Shown here: positions 1 to 9,051 of the stretch, piece by piece
Numbering within the stretch: position 1 is the stretch's first letter
How the letters are laid out: every line of letters starts with the position of its first letter
Source of the DNA: an uncultured Alphaproteobacteria bacterium
Lineage (GTDB): Bacteria; Pseudomonadota; Alphaproteobacteria; HIMB59; GCA-002718135
Assembly: GCA_902612805.1 (NCBI GenBank)
Contig: CACMEY010000001.1
Location: 62,001 to 126,000, forward strand
Reading direction: 5' to 3'
Length of the DNA: 64,000 nucleotides
Made by a program: the position numbers and the translations under genes
The notes under the pieces: model-generated
The model's input: the letters and a program-made list of their open reading frames with translations, nothing else
Databases searched by the model: none
Told to the model about the DNA's origin: nothing

Positions 1-591
1 AATATCAAAACCATCTTGTCTAGGATATCCATTTGCAACTCCTCCTAAATCAACAACAATAGATCTTAGTGATCTATCATTCATATCCATTACTCTCTTC
101 CAAACAACCCTTCTAACATCAATATTTAATTTATTTCCCCAGTAGATATGATTATCAATCAATGCAGAAAGTAAATTATGAGCAGATGTAATTGCATGAA
201 AATCTCCAGTAAAATGTAAATTAATTTGCTCCATTGGTACTACTTGAGCATAGCCTCCACCAGCTGCACCACCTTTCATACCGAATGATGGTCCAAGACT
301 CGGCTCTCTTAAACAAACTATCGATTTCTTTCCTAGTTTATTAAGACCATCACTTAATCCAACAGAAGTTGTAGTTTTACCTTCTCCTGCTGGTGTTGGA
401 GTTATTGCTGAGACTAGAACAAGTTTACCATCTTTATTTTTATTAAGTGACTCTATGTACTCCAAGTTTATTTTTGCTATATGACGACCCATGGGACTGA
501 AGGCTTCAGGTGTGTCTGGTACATCAAGCCCTTTTAGAATTTCACTAATAGGTTTCATTTTAGCTTTTCTTGCTATTTCAATATCTGACAT
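1..591 (-). CDS. fhs: Formate--tetrahydrofolate ligase, N-terminal part (cut by window edge)
   Basis: The reading frame runs unbroken from an ATG at 591 to base 1, giving the first 197 residues of a protein that normally has about 555. It begins [15 protein letters not shown] and carries the ATP-binding P-loop [14 protein letters not shown] near residues 65-78, followed by [18 protein letters not shown] and the [10 protein letters not shown] block, all hallmarks of formate-THF ligase. The enzyme interconverts formate plus THF plus ATP and 10-formyl-THF. It lies 93 bp downstream of methylene-THF reductase on the same strand, probably co-transcribed. With a formate dehydrogenase in the same window, it may run towards formate; that direction is inference. 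Confidence 0.96.
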   Translation of the reverse strand, partial: MSDIEIARKAKMKPISEILKGLDVPDTPEAFSPMGRHIAKINLEYIESLNKNKDGKLVLVSAITPTPAGEGKTTTSVGLSDGLNKLGKKSIVCLREPSLGPSFGMKGGAAGGGYAQVVPMEQINLHFTGDFHAITSAHNLLSALIDNHIYWGNKLNIDVRRVVWKRVMDMNDRSLRSIVVDLGGVANGYPRQDGFDI

Positions 592-684
592 GAGACTCCT
601 TAATTATTAGATTCTTAATCTATAAATTAACTTAAATATCAAACAACTTTTGTTTTATTAAAAGATAAAAAAATTGTGAAGAAG

Positions 685-1578
685 CTAATTTAACTCGAAT
701 TTCTGTTTATTATTATAAGAAAAATTTGAGTTATTAAATTGATTTAACCACTCTGATGTTTTTTTCATACCACCAAACGCATAGAAGTGTATTTTTTCAA
801 GTTTAGAGTCTTTGTTTATTTCGCTATGTTCAGCAAGATCATAAATTAATTTGTCAGGAGTGCTCAATGTTGCAAGTTTAGTTAAGTTAAAAGCCTGTTT
901 TGTAATAAATCTTAAAGAATTTCCAATACCGCAAGTCCTTGCATAATTTACTAATGTTTTAATAGAGGCAGGACCTGGTATTCCAGCGTGGATTGGTAAT
1001 TTATTTCCAATTTTTGCTAAGTGTTTTTCCCAGTTGATTAAAGATTTAGCTTCAAAAAAAAATTGTGTTGCTAAGTACATTTTAAAATCAACATTTTTTG
1101 CAAAATCATTCTTCTGTTTAATTGCTAAATCTAAATTTTCATTTGAAATATCTGGGCTTCCTTCGGGATGTCCAGCCACACCTACAAATTGATAATTATA
1201 TTTTGAAAGAAAATCTGTTTTTAAAACATCAATTGAGGAAGAGATTTCGCCAGCTTGATTTCCACCACCACCAATAATTAAAATTTTTGAACACCCAGAT
1301 TCATTTGCAAGTTCGCCAATATATTTTTCTAAGTCATTTTTATTTACAATAGTTCTCGCAGGCAAATGAGGTATAACATCATAACCTTCTAATTTTAATT
1401 TTTTTGCCGTTCTAATAACATTTTTTGAATTTTCATCTGGTAAATAAGTTATATAAACGTCATGATTTTTATTGAGAAATTCAGAAAAGCCTCCATATTT
1501 TTCGTAAACATTTGGAGTTGTTTCTATAGAATAACTATTGAGAAAATTTTTAACAATATTAATGGTTTCATTAGACAT
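685..1578 (-). CDS. metF: Methylenetetrahydrofolate reductase family protein
   Basis: A 297-residue flavoprotein of the MTHFR TIM-barrel family, which interconverts 5,10-methylene-THF and 5-methyl-THF. The family pattern is visible: IET near residue 18, HLPAR at 71-75, the glycine-rich loop GGGGNQAG at 103-110, GVAGHPEG near 133-140 and HAGIPGP further on. The start is divergent from the trhO gene 33 bp away. Because fhs follows directly, the pair looks like a C1-oxidation or C1-balance unit rather than the metF of a methionine operon. Marine alphaproteobacteria use related enzymes to handle methyl-THF from methylated compounds; that role here is inferred. Family call is firm, physiological direction is not. 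Confidence 0.85.
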   Translation of the reverse strand: MSNETINIVKNFLNSYSIETTPNVYEKYGGFSEFLNKNHDVYITYLPDENSKNVIRTAKKLKLEGYDVIPHLPARTIVNKNDLEKYIGELANESGCSKILIIGGGGNQAGEISSSIDVLKTDFLSKYNYQFVGVAGHPEGSPDISNENLDLAIKQKNDFAKNVDFKMYLATQFFFEAKSLINWEKHLAKIGNKLPIHAGIPGPASIKTLVNYARTCGIGNSLRFITKQAFNLTKLATLSTPDKLIYDLAEHSEINKDSKLEKIHFYAFGGMKKTSEWLNQFNNSNFSYNNKQKFELN

Positions 1579-1611
1579 AAATTTTTAAAGTTTTTTATAT
1601 TAATTAGATAA

Positions 1612-2547
1612 ATGAACAACAAGTACTTTACTATAATTACTTTTTATCAATTCAAAATAATTAAAGATAAAAATGATATCATTACTAAACTTAAAGATTT
1701 TTGCAAATTTAATAAAATAAAAGGTACAATATTGATTGCTAATGAAGGCATTAATGGAACAATAGCTGGCTTAGAAAAAAACATAAATTCTTTCATTCTA
1801 TATCTTGAAAATTTTAGTTTTGAGAAACTTAATCTTAAACGATCAAAATATAAATATATGCCTTTTCAAAAACTAAAAATTAGAAATAAAAATGAAATAG
1901 TCACGCTCAGAACCAAATTTGCTGATCCTACAAAAATATCTGGAAAAAAAGTTAAATACAATGAATGGAATCAACTAATTCAAGACAAAGACACTATTGT
2001 GATTGATGTAAGAAATGAATTTGAGGTTAAAATAGGATCTTTTGAAGGGGCAATTAATCCAAAAACTAAAAGTTTCACTGACTTTAAATCTTTTGTTCAA
2101 AAAAAACTAAATAAGTCAAAAGACAAAAAAATTGCAATGTTTTGCACTGGAGGTATAAGGTGTGAAAAGGCTTCATCATATATGATGATGAAGGGTTTTA
2201 AAAATGTTGCTCAGTTAGACGGAGGTATACTAAAGTATTTAGAAAAAACTCCAAGAAAAGACTCAATGTGGAATGGTGAATGTTTTGTATTTGATGGAAG
2301 AGTATCTTTGAAAAATGAATTAAAAGATGGAACTTACAAACTTTGTCATGCTTGTCGGTTACCCATTAGTATTAAAGATACTTATACTAAATATTATGAA
2401 CCCGGTGTATCTTGTCATAATTGTTTTGATAAAACATCTGAAGAAAAGAAAAAAAACTTACTTGAAAGAAATAAACAAATTAAACTTGATAAAAAAAGAG
2501 GAAATTTTAACCGTTTTATTAAGCAGTCAATTTTCGATTATGAATAA
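1612..2547 (+). CDS. trhO: tRNA uridine(34) 5-hydroxylase, rhodanese family (TrhO/YceA)
   Basis: 311 residues. An N-terminal acylphosphatase-like domain (about 1-100, with GTILIANEGINGT near 38-50) is followed by a rhodanese domain (about 115-220) with active-site loop C178TGGIRC184, then a cysteine-rich tail (CHACRLPI and CHNC). This arrangement is diagnostic of TrhO, which makes 5-hydroxyuridine at the wobble position of tRNAs using oxygen. Length agrees with the family (about 310-350). It diverges from metF with a 33-bp spacer and precedes rpmG on the same strand. No defects are seen. Confidence 0.93.
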   Translation: MNNKYFTIITFYQFKIIKDKNDIITKLKDFCKFNKIKGTILIANEGINGTIAGLEKNINSFILYLENFSFEKLNLKRSKYKYMPFQKLKIRNKNEIVTLRTKFADPTKISGKKVKYNEWNQLIQDKDTIVIDVRNEFEVKIGSFEGAINPKTKSFTDFKSFVQKKLNKSKDKKIAMFCTGGIRCEKASSYMMMKGFKNVAQLDGGILKYLEKTPRKDSMWNGECFVFDGRVSLKNELKDGTYKLCHACRLPISIKDTYTKYYEPGVSCHNCFDKTSEEKKKNLLERNKQIKLDKKRGNFNRFIKQSIFDYE

Positions 2548-2588
2548 ATAATACTTTATTTCATATAATTATTCTGTATAGACACCTC

Positions 2589-2783
2589 ATGGCAAAAAAA
2601 ACTTCTTTCGCTCTTAAACAACTAGTACCTGAAGAAAATCCAAAAACAGGAACTAAGTATATTGTAAGAAAACCAACAAAAGGATTGAAAGTTGCTGAAA
2701 AGCTTCGAATGAAAAAATATGATCCTGTGTTAAAAAAACACGTTTGGTTCGTAGAGAAAAAAATGCCTCCTCATAGTAAATAA
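2589..2783 (+). CDS. rpmG: 50S ribosomal protein L33
   Basis: A basic 64-residue protein. The second half, KYDPVLKKHVWFVEKK, matches the conserved alphaproteobacterial L33 block (KYDP..KKHV.F.E.K), and TGTKYIVRK fits the first beta strand. It lacks the CxxC pairs of zinc-type L33, so it is the zinc-independent form. The N-terminus is longer and more divergent than the usual 55-residue protein, and there is a short C-terminal extension ending MPPHSK. It stands alone between trhO and the photolyase. The family call rests on the C-terminal half. Confidence 0.8.
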   Translation: MAKKTSFALKQLVPEENPKTGTKYIVRKPTKGLKVAEKLRMKKYDPVLKKHVWFVEKKMPPHSK

Positions 2784-2829
2784 TAGATTTACCTCTTTAA
2801 TTTATTCTAAATTAACATAATTTAAACTC

Positions 2830-4251
2830 ATGGTAGCCACTTATGGAATTCATTGGTTTAGACAAGATTTGCGATTACAAGAAAATCCATCTTTATTGTC
2901 ACTTTCAAAAAAAGTTGAACAGATAATTCCAATTTATATTTTAGATTTAAATCAAAGAATTGGATCAACATCCAAATGGTGGTTAGAAAAATCCTTAATT
3001 AGTTTATATGACTCAATACAAAAACATAATGGCAAACTAAATATATTTGCTGGTGATCCAGAGAAAATTATATCTTCAATACTAAAGAATTCAAATGTTA
3101 AATATGTATCCTGGAATAGACTATATGATCCATATTCAATTAAAAGAGATACTAAAATTAAATCTATAGTTACCTCATCTAAAATAGAATGCGACTCTCA
3201 TAAAGGATATCTTTTAAATGAACCTTGGAATATTAAAAATAAAAGTGGAACCTTTTTTAAAGTATTTACCCCTTACTGGCGACATTGTGATGAACTACTA
3301 AAACTAAAAGATCTTAAATTTAAAAATACAAAAATAAGATACGCAAATTCAAAATTTAAAAATGAAATAACTATACAAGATTTAAATCTAACAAACAAAA
3401 AAGAGAAATGGATCAAAAAAATTGAAAAATATTGGATACCTGGTGAAAGTAATGCAAAATTACAATTAAAAAAATATATTTCGCAAAAAGCAAATAACTA
3501 TTCGGTTGGAAGAGATAGACCCGATAAAGATTTAACTTCAAAATTATCACCTTATCTTCATTTTGGAGAAATATCAGCTTTGGAAGTTTATGATACCGTA
3601 AATATTGAAAAAAAAATTGATCCTGAAAATAAAAAAAAATTTCTTGCTGAACTTGGCTGGAGAGACTTTTCTTATAATCTTTTATTTCATTATCCAGATA
3701 TGACTCATAAACCTATACAAAGTAAATTTAATAAATTTCCATGGATTAAAAATGCTAAAAATTTATCATTATGGCATAATGGTAAAACTGGTATTCCAAT
3801 TGTTGATGCTGGAATGAGACAATTATATAAAACAGGCTGGATGCATAATAGAGTAAGAATGATTGTAGGCTCGTTTCTAACAAAAAATTTATTGTTACAT
3901 TGGAAAAATGGAGAAGAGTGGTTTTTTGATACTTTAGTTGATGCTGACGTTGGGTCTAATTCTGCAGGTTGGCAATGGATATCAGGTTGTGGTGCTGATG
4001 CAAGTCCATATTTTAGAATTTTTAATCCAATATTGCAGGGTCAAAAATTTGATCCAGATGGTGATTATGTAAAAGAATTTGTTCCTGAGTTGAATAATAT
4101 TCCAAAAAAATATATTCATAATCCTTGGGAGATGTCTATGGAGGATCAAAAGAAATATAATTTTGAGATTGGTACTTCATATCCAGCACCAATTGTAGAT
4201 TTAAAAGAAACAAGAAATAGAGCACTATCAGCGTTTAAAACTATTAGTTGA
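2830..4251 (+). CDS. phrB: Deoxyribodipyrimidine photo-lyase (cryptochrome/photolyase family)
   Basis: 473 residues, normal for a class I photolyase. The N-terminal antenna-binding Rossmann domain starts GIHWFRQDLRLQENPSL. The C-terminal FAD domain carries GIPIVDAGMRQL, then W337MHNR341VRM and the run DADVGSNSAGWQW, ending in the DASPYFRIFNP block. The enzyme uses blue light to split cyclobutane pyrimidine dimers. It is the first gene of a tight five-gene operon; the next start codon is 2 bp after its stop. In Rhodobacter a photolyase and Cfa-type genes belong to the RpoE-ChrR singlet-oxygen regulon, which suggests a shared light-stress role here, but no rpoE/chrR lies in the window. Confidence 0.95.
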   Translation: MVATYGIHWFRQDLRLQENPSLLSLSKKVEQIIPIYILDLNQRIGSTSKWWLEKSLISLYDSIQKHNGKLNIFAGDPEKIISSILKNSNVKYVSWNRLYDPYSIKRDTKIKSIVTSSKIECDSHKGYLLNEPWNIKNKSGTFFKVFTPYWRHCDELLKLKDLKFKNTKIRYANSKFKNEITIQDLNLTNKKEKWIKKIEKYWIPGESNAKLQLKKYISQKANNYSVGRDRPDKDLTSKLSPYLHFGEISALEVYDTVNIEKKIDPENKKKFLAELGWRDFSYNLLFHYPDMTHKPIQSKFNKFPWIKNAKNLSLWHNGKTGIPIVDAGMRQLYKTGWMHNRVRMIVGSFLTKNLLLHWKNGEEWFFDTLVDADVGSNSAGWQWISGCGADASPYFRIFNPILQGQKFDPDGDYVKEFVPELNNIPKKYIHNPWEMSMEDQKKYNFEIGTSYPAPIVDLKETRNRALSAFKTIS

Positions 4252-4252
4252 T

Positions 4253-5548
4253 GTGAGAGAAAAAATAGCAATTATTGGTTCTGGTATTTCAGGAATAAGT
4301 GCAGCTTACCTTTTGTCTTCTAAATATGATGTTTATCTATTTGAAAAAAATAATAGATTGGGCGGACATACAAGAACTATCTATGTTGAAGAATCAACAA
4401 AGACAATCCCAGTCGACACAGGGTTTATTGTATTCAATGAAAATAATTATCCTGATTTAACAAATTTTTTTAAATTACTTGATGTGAAATGCAAAAATTC
4501 AGATATGTCTTTTGCTGTCTCAAATCAAGATCCTCAAATTGAATATAGTGGCAAAAATATCTTTTCTCTTTTTGCTAATTTTAGAAATGTGTTTTCTTTT
4601 AATTTTTTTAAAATGTTATTTGAAATAAGAAAACTTTATTTATTATGTAATAGCTTGAATGTTAGTGATTTAGAGCAAACTAAAACCTTAAATGATTTTT
4701 TAAAAACTAATAATTTTTCAACATACCTAATAAATTATCATATTTTACCTATGATATCATCTATATGGTCAAGCAATATAAGTGATGTAAAAAATTTTCC
4801 TCTCATAACATTCATTAATTTTTTTAAAAATCATGCTTTATTTAATTTAAAAAAAAGACCTCAATGGAAATATGTAGAAGGGGGAAGTAACGAATATATA
4901 AAAAAAATTATTAATAAAAATGTTTTTGAGTATGAAACAAATTTCAAAATTAAAAAAATTATTAGAGAAAATAGTAAAATTAAAATAGAAGATGAGAAAA
5001 ATAATATATTAGAATTTCATAAGGTAATATTCGCAACCCATGCAAATCAAGTATTGGATATTTTGGAAAAACCAACAAAAGAAGAAGTAAAAATATTTTC
5101 ACAATTTAAATATTCAACTAACTCAGCAATACTTCACTCCGATCACTCTTTAATGCCTAAATCAAAAATTGCTTGGTCAAGTTGGAATTTTTTAAATAAG
5201 CCATCATCTTCTAAATTTACTTTAACTTATTGGATGAATTTCTTGCAAAAATTACCAACTAAACAAAATTATTTTGTAACTGTTAATCCATATAAAAAGC
5301 CTAAAAATATAATTAACGAAACAACATTTAATCATCCGATATATACTACTGATACTATTTTAGCTCAAAAAAATGTTATGGAAATTCAGGGAAAGAATAA
5401 TACATTTTTCTGTGGAGCTTACCTTGGATATGGTTTTCATGAAGACGGCATTCAATCATCTTCTTATATTTGTAAATTATTAAATTGTGATTTACCTTGG
5501 AAGAGAGAGAAAAATTTTTATAATAGATTGCAAATTAATTTTAAATGA
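4253..5548 (+). CDS. FAD-dependent amine-oxidase-like oxidoreductase
   Basis: 431 residues with the dinucleotide-binding motif IGSGISGISAAYL at residues 8-20, followed by the LFEKNNRLGGHTRT signature of the amine oxidase / phytoene-desaturase-like flavoprotein family. The GTG start at 4253 is chosen because the ATG two bases upstream is followed at once by a stop. It overlaps the next gene by 4 bp. This family is consistently found between a photolyase and a DUF1365/Cfa pair in proteobacteria, where it probably oxidises or desaturates phospholipid acyl chains. A role in methylated or furan fatty acid formation is possible by analogy with Rhodobacter, but it is inference. Confidence 0.85.
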   Translation: MREKIAIIGSGISGISAAYLLSSKYDVYLFEKNNRLGGHTRTIYVEESTKTIPVDTGFIVFNENNYPDLTNFFKLLDVKCKNSDMSFAVSNQDPQIEYSGKNIFSLFANFRNVFSFNFFKMLFEIRKLYLLCNSLNVSDLEQTKTLNDFLKTNNFSTYLINYHILPMISSIWSSNISDVKNFPLITFINFFKNHALFNLKKRPQWKYVEGGSNEYIKKIINKNVFEYETNFKIKKIIRENSKIKIEDEKNNILEFHKVIFATHANQVLDILEKPTKEEVKIFSQFKYSTNSAILHSDHSLMPKSKIAWSSWNFLNKPSSSKFTLTYWMNFLQKLPTKQNYFVTVNPYKKPKNIINETTFNHPIYTTDTILAQKNVMEIQGKNNTFFCGAYLGYGFHEDGIQSSSYICKLLNCDLPWKREKNFYNRLQINFK

Positions 5549-6318
5549 TTTCTCAAATACTATTATCTAGCATTATACATAAAAGATTTATTCCATTCAA
5601 ACACACATTGAAATATGAGGTACCAAGTCTTTTTATTAATTTGGATAATATTGATCAATTAAATAAAAACTATAAACTTTTTTCATTAAACTCTTTTAAT
5701 CTTTTTTCTATTTATGAAAATGATCATGGATATAGAGACAAAAGGTCAATAAAGACATTTGTAAAAGATTCCCTCTCTAAATTTAATATTAAATATAAAC
5801 ATCTTAATATAATGATATTATGTTTTCCAAGAATTTTGGGATATGTATTTGATCCCTTATCAATTATATATTGTTATGATGATAAAAAATTAATATCTAT
5901 TTTCTATGAAGTCAAAAATACGACTAATGAACAACATACCTATATTTTTAAAGGAAATGTAAATTTTGAAGATTTTAAATTATCTCATGAATGTGCAAAG
6001 CAGTTTTATGTATCCCCATTTATAGAAATGGAGGCAAATTATAAATTTTTTAATCGAATGCAAAAAGATAAAATAAATATTAATATTGATCTTTATGATA
6101 AAAATAATAAAAAAGTTCTAACAGCTACCCAGCACGGCAAATTTATAGATTTTAATTCAAAAAATATGTTTAAATTTTTATATTATAATCCACTTTTTGG
6201 TTTTAAGGTAATGGCTGGAATTCTTTATGAGGCTTTAAAAATAATTTACAAAGGTGGTAAATATTATGCACGAAAAAAGAAGCCAAATGATACAGTGAGT
6301 TTTGAAGGTAATTTTTAA
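5545..6318 (+). CDS. DUF1365 family protein
   Basis: 257 residues. The start SSIIHKRFIPFKHTLKYEVP and the internal blocks NDHGYRD and FPRILGYVFDPLSIIYCYD are typical of DUF1365. The C-terminal region has FNRMQKDKI and a hydrophobic stretch. Its biochemical activity is not established as far as I know. Position between the flavoprotein and the Cfa-type methyltransferase, with 4-bp overlap upstream and no gap downstream, argues for a step in the same lipid-modification pathway. Confidence 0.88.
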   Translation: MISQILLSSIIHKRFIPFKHTLKYEVPSLFINLDNIDQLNKNYKLFSLNSFNLFSIYENDHGYRDKRSIKTFVKDSLSKFNIKYKHLNIMILCFPRILGYVFDPLSIIYCYDDKKLISIFYEVKNTTNEQHTYIFKGNVNFEDFKLSHECAKQFYVSPFIEMEANYKFFNRMQKDKININIDLYDKNNKKVLTATQHGKFIDFNSKNMFKFLYYNPLFGFKVMAGILYEALKIIYKGGKYYARKKKPNDTVSFEGNF

Positions 6319-7512
6319 ATGAATTTTTTTAAAACAAATTTTGATAAAACTGTCGAAAAATTATTAGTAAACTTTTTATCTAAAATTCGATATGGAAAAT
6401 TAACAGTTCAATTTCCTACTGGCGAGGAGAGAGTGTTTGTAGGAAAAAAAGAGGATATATCTGCAAGTATTAAAATTCATAATTATAATTTTCTAAATTT
6501 AATTTTTAAAAAAGGTTCTGTAGGTTTTGCAGAAGCCTATATGAATGGTTACTTTTCAAGCGCCGATTTAACTAATTTATTACTACTTTCTCACAAAAAT
6601 GAGAGTTATTTTTTACAAAGTATAAATACTAATATTTTTTTTGCTACTTTTGCTAAATTAAAACATTTTTTAAATAACAATTCAAAATCACAGAGTAAAA
6701 AAAACATTAAATATCATTATGATTTAGGAAATAATTTTTACGAAAAGTGGTTAGATAAAACCATGACCTATTCTTCTGCTCTTTTTGATAATAAGAATAC
6801 CAATTTATCGGATGCACAATTTAACAAATATAGAAAGATTGCTGAAACTTTATCATTAGACTCAAATTCTAAAACTTTAGAAATTGGATGTGGATGGGGT
6901 GGGTTTTCATCATTTGTAGCGAAAAATTACAATTGTTCAGTTGATGCTATAACAATTTCTAAGGAACAATATGAATATGCTTCTGAAAAAATTCAAAATG
7001 AAGGTTTGTCTGAAAAAGTATCAGTTATATTCAGAGATTATAGGGATATCAAAAAAAAATATTCAAATATTGTTTCAATTGAAATGTTTGAAGCAGTTGG
7101 GAAGAAATACTGGCATAATTACTTTGATACAATTCGTAATTCTCTCAACGATAGCGGTATGGCTGCACTACAAGTCATAACAATTGATGAACAAAAGGCT
7201 AAAGATTATCAAAACAGACCAGATTTTATTCAACAATATATTTTTCCTGGTGGCATGCTTCCAACTAAAAAACAATTTGAATATTCAGCAAAACACGTTG
7301 GGTTAAGATGTATTGAAAAATTAAGTTTTGGAGGTTCTTATGCAAAAACACTAAAAATGTGGAATAAACAATTTCAAAAATCTTGGAATGATTTATCAAA
7401 GTTTGGCTTCGATATTAAATTTAAAAGAATGTGGGAATTTTATTTATCGTATTGTGAAACAGGTTTCTCAAATAGTTCTACTGACGTTTCTCATTTTTTA
7501 ATTCAAAAATAG
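6319..7512 (+). CDS. cfa: Cyclopropane-fatty-acyl-phospholipid synthase family methyltransferase
   Basis: 397 residues, usual length for the family. It has the SAM-binding motif LEIGCGWGGF (about residues 188-197), the upstream signature KYHYDLGNNFYEKWLD, the acidic motif EMFEAVG, and IFPGGMLPT. These enzymes transfer a methylene or methyl group from SAM to double bonds of phospholipid acyl chains at the inner membrane. Being fourth in the photolyase operon rather than alone, it is more likely the stress-induced paralogue type than a stationary-phase Cfa. Whether the product is a cyclopropane or a methyl-branched/furan acid cannot be read from sequence. Confidence 0.92.
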   Translation: MNFFKTNFDKTVEKLLVNFLSKIRYGKLTVQFPTGEERVFVGKKEDISASIKIHNYNFLNLIFKKGSVGFAEAYMNGYFSSADLTNLLLLSHKNESYFLQSINTNIFFATFAKLKHFLNNNSKSQSKKNIKYHYDLGNNFYEKWLDKTMTYSSALFDNKNTNLSDAQFNKYRKIAETLSLDSNSKTLEIGCGWGGFSSFVAKNYNCSVDAITISKEQYEYASEKIQNEGLSEKVSVIFRDYRDIKKKYSNIVSIEMFEAVGKKYWHNYFDTIRNSLNDSGMAALQVITIDEQKAKDYQNRPDFIQQYIFPGGMLPTKKQFEYSAKHVGLRCIEKLSFGGSYAKTLKMWNKQFQKSWNDLSKFGFDIKFKRMWEFYLSYCETGFSNSSTDVSHFLIQK

Positions 7513-7514
7513 AA

Positions 7515-8027
7515 ATGCAAAAACTAAAAGTATTTTTAGTCTTAACTGGCTATCAATTAACTTGGTTAGCCTGTGTATTTGGTGAAATAAAATTTTCAAT
7601 TCCTATGCTGGGCATCTGGGTTGGAATTATTTTTCTACTAACTTATTTTTATTTTAACCAAAATAAAAAAAAATTTATTAAGATTTCATTTTTGATTTCA
7701 GTTCCAGGATATATTTTTGATACTTTATTAGTTTATTTCCAAATATATGATTTTGAAACAATTGCTAAACTTGGCACCTTGCCATTGTGGATGATTGTTT
7801 TGTGGTTAAGTTTTAGTACTCTTTTTGATGAAATTCTTACCTTTTTTAAAAGTTACAAAATTTTAGGAATAATTTTAAGTGGAGTTTTAGGACCTTTAAC
7901 CTATTATCTTGGTGAACCCATCGGAGTTATAAAAATATATAACTTTCAGGTTTTTATTATTTCAATGATATTATTTTGGATGATCTTGATGATCTACTAT
8001 CTAAATTACGTTGTAAAAAATAATTAG
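7515..8027 (+). CDS. DUF2878 family membrane protein
   Basis: 170 residues, about five to six hydrophobic segments (near 4-20, 25-42, 52-72, 86-103, 112-129, 142-164). The pattern YQLTWLACVFG at the start and LPLWMIVLWLSFSTL in the middle fits DUF2878, a small integral membrane family that co-occurs with Cfa/DUF1365 operons. Function unknown; it may assist lipid modification at the membrane. Its stop codon (TAG) shares bases with the stop of the convergent trcR gene at TTAG 8024-8027. Confidence 0.75.
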   Translation: MQKLKVFLVLTGYQLTWLACVFGEIKFSIPMLGIWVGIIFLLTYFYFNQNKKKFIKISFLISVPGYIFDTLLVYFQIYDFETIAKLGTLPLWMIVLWLSFSTLFDEILTFFKSYKILGIILSGVLGPLTYYLGEPIGVIKIYNFQVFIISMILFWMILMIYYLNYVVKNN

Positions 8028-8566
8028 TTATCTTGATCTACTTTTTTTGTTCTAGTTCTATTTAAAGTTCTTTCTAGATCCTTATAAGTACATAAACCAA
8101 CATCCATTGGACTTTTTGCCTCAAGAACTGCCTCTCTGTATGTACCATTTCTTATAGCCTCTACCGTATTTTTTGTTGAGCCGGTAAGTTTTGCAATTTG
8201 AGAACTACTTAATTCAGTCGGATATCTTTTTATAAGCCACAAAATAGCGTATGGCTTTTCTTGTCTTAAAGAAAGAGGTGTATATTTAGAGTCTTTTTTT
8301 CTTGGTGGTAAATCATCAATTACATCAGACTTAATAAGTTTCAAACGAGCTGCATTATCTTTTTCACATCTTTCAATTTCTTCTTTTGTCAATTGATTAT
8401 TATCAATTGGATCATAACCTCTCATACCTACAGCAACTTCTCCATCAGCAATTCCTTGAACCTCTAATTCATGTAATCCACAGAATTCAGCTATTTGATC
8501 AAACGTTAAAGCTGTATTTTCTACTAACCATATCGCTGTTGCTTTTGGCATTAAAGGATATTTCAT
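8024..8566 (-). CDS. trcR: Cell cycle transcriptional regulator TrcR (DUF1013)
   Basis: About 180 residues from the ATG at 8566 (MKYPLMPKATAIWLVENTAL). An upstream ATG at 8590 would add eight residues not seen in the family, so it is not used. DUF1013 features include FDQIAEFCGLHELEVQGIADGE and a second helix-turn-helix-like region SSQIAKLTGSTKNTVEAIRNG. TrcR is an alphaproteobacterial regulator linked to cell cycle genes and RNA polymerase. DUF1192 is encoded divergently 44 bp away. Confidence 0.9.
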   Translation of the reverse strand: MKYPLMPKATAIWLVENTALTFDQIAEFCGLHELEVQGIADGEVAVGMRGYDPIDNNQLTKEEIERCEKDNAARLKLIKSDVIDDLPPRKKDSKYTPLSLRQEKPYAILWLIKRYPTELSSSQIAKLTGSTKNTVEAIRNGTYREAVLEAKSPMDVGLCTYKDLERTLNRTRTKKVDQDN

Positions 8567-8610
8567 AAATGGCTCATATAATATAATCAAAAAATAATAT
8601 ATAACAAAAT

Positions 8611-8799
8611 ATGACTATGACAGATTTTTTTGAAGTTGATGAAAAACAAAAGACAGTTAAAATATTAAATTTGGATGATTTCGGTGTTGAGGATTTACAA
8701 AACTATATTTCTGAACTTCAAACTGAAATATTGAGAGTTGAAGATGAGATAAAAAAGAAGGAGAGTTTAAAACTTAATGCTGAAAAGTTTTTTAAATAA
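8611..8799 (+). CDS. DUF1192 family small protein
   Basis: 62 residues. The block LDDFGVEDLQNYISEL followed by EILRVEDEIKKKESLK and a terminal phenylalanine-lysine matches DUF1192, a short alphaproteobacterial family that is mostly one coiled-coil helix. It diverges from trcR, a frequent arrangement in the class. Its stop codon abuts the stop of the convergent rpmE with no base between. Function unknown. Confidence 0.85.
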   Translation: MTMTDFFEVDEKQKTVKILNLDDFGVEDLQNYISELQTEILRVEDEIKKKESLKLNAEKFFK

Positions 8800-9027
8800 T
8801 TATTTATTAATTTTTAAGCCTTTAAATCTTTTTTGGAATCTAGCTACCTGTCCTTCAGATTCATTAAGACCAGCTTTACCACCAGTCCAAGCAGGATGAG
8901 ATTTAGGATCAATTTCTAGTTTAAGAGTATCACCTTCTTTACCCCAAGTAGATCTAGTTTTGAAAGTAGATCCATCAGTCATTACAACGTTTATTTCGTG
9001 ATATTTAGGATGTATATCTTTTTTCAT
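8800..9027 (-). CDS. rpmE: 50S ribosomal protein L31
   Basis: 75 residues starting [19 protein letters not shown] and containing [16 protein letters not shown] and SHPAWTGG, the alphaproteobacterial L31 signature. No CxxC pairs are present, so this is the zinc-independent (C-) form. It lies 24 bp downstream of suhB and follows efp-suhB in the same direction. Confidence 0.96.
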   Translation of the reverse strand: MKKDIHPKYHEINVVMTDGSTFKTRSTWGKEGDTLKLEIDPKSHPAWTGGKAGLNESEGQVARFQKRFKGLKINK

Positions 9028-9051
9028 AAATTGCTTATATTTATATAGACT

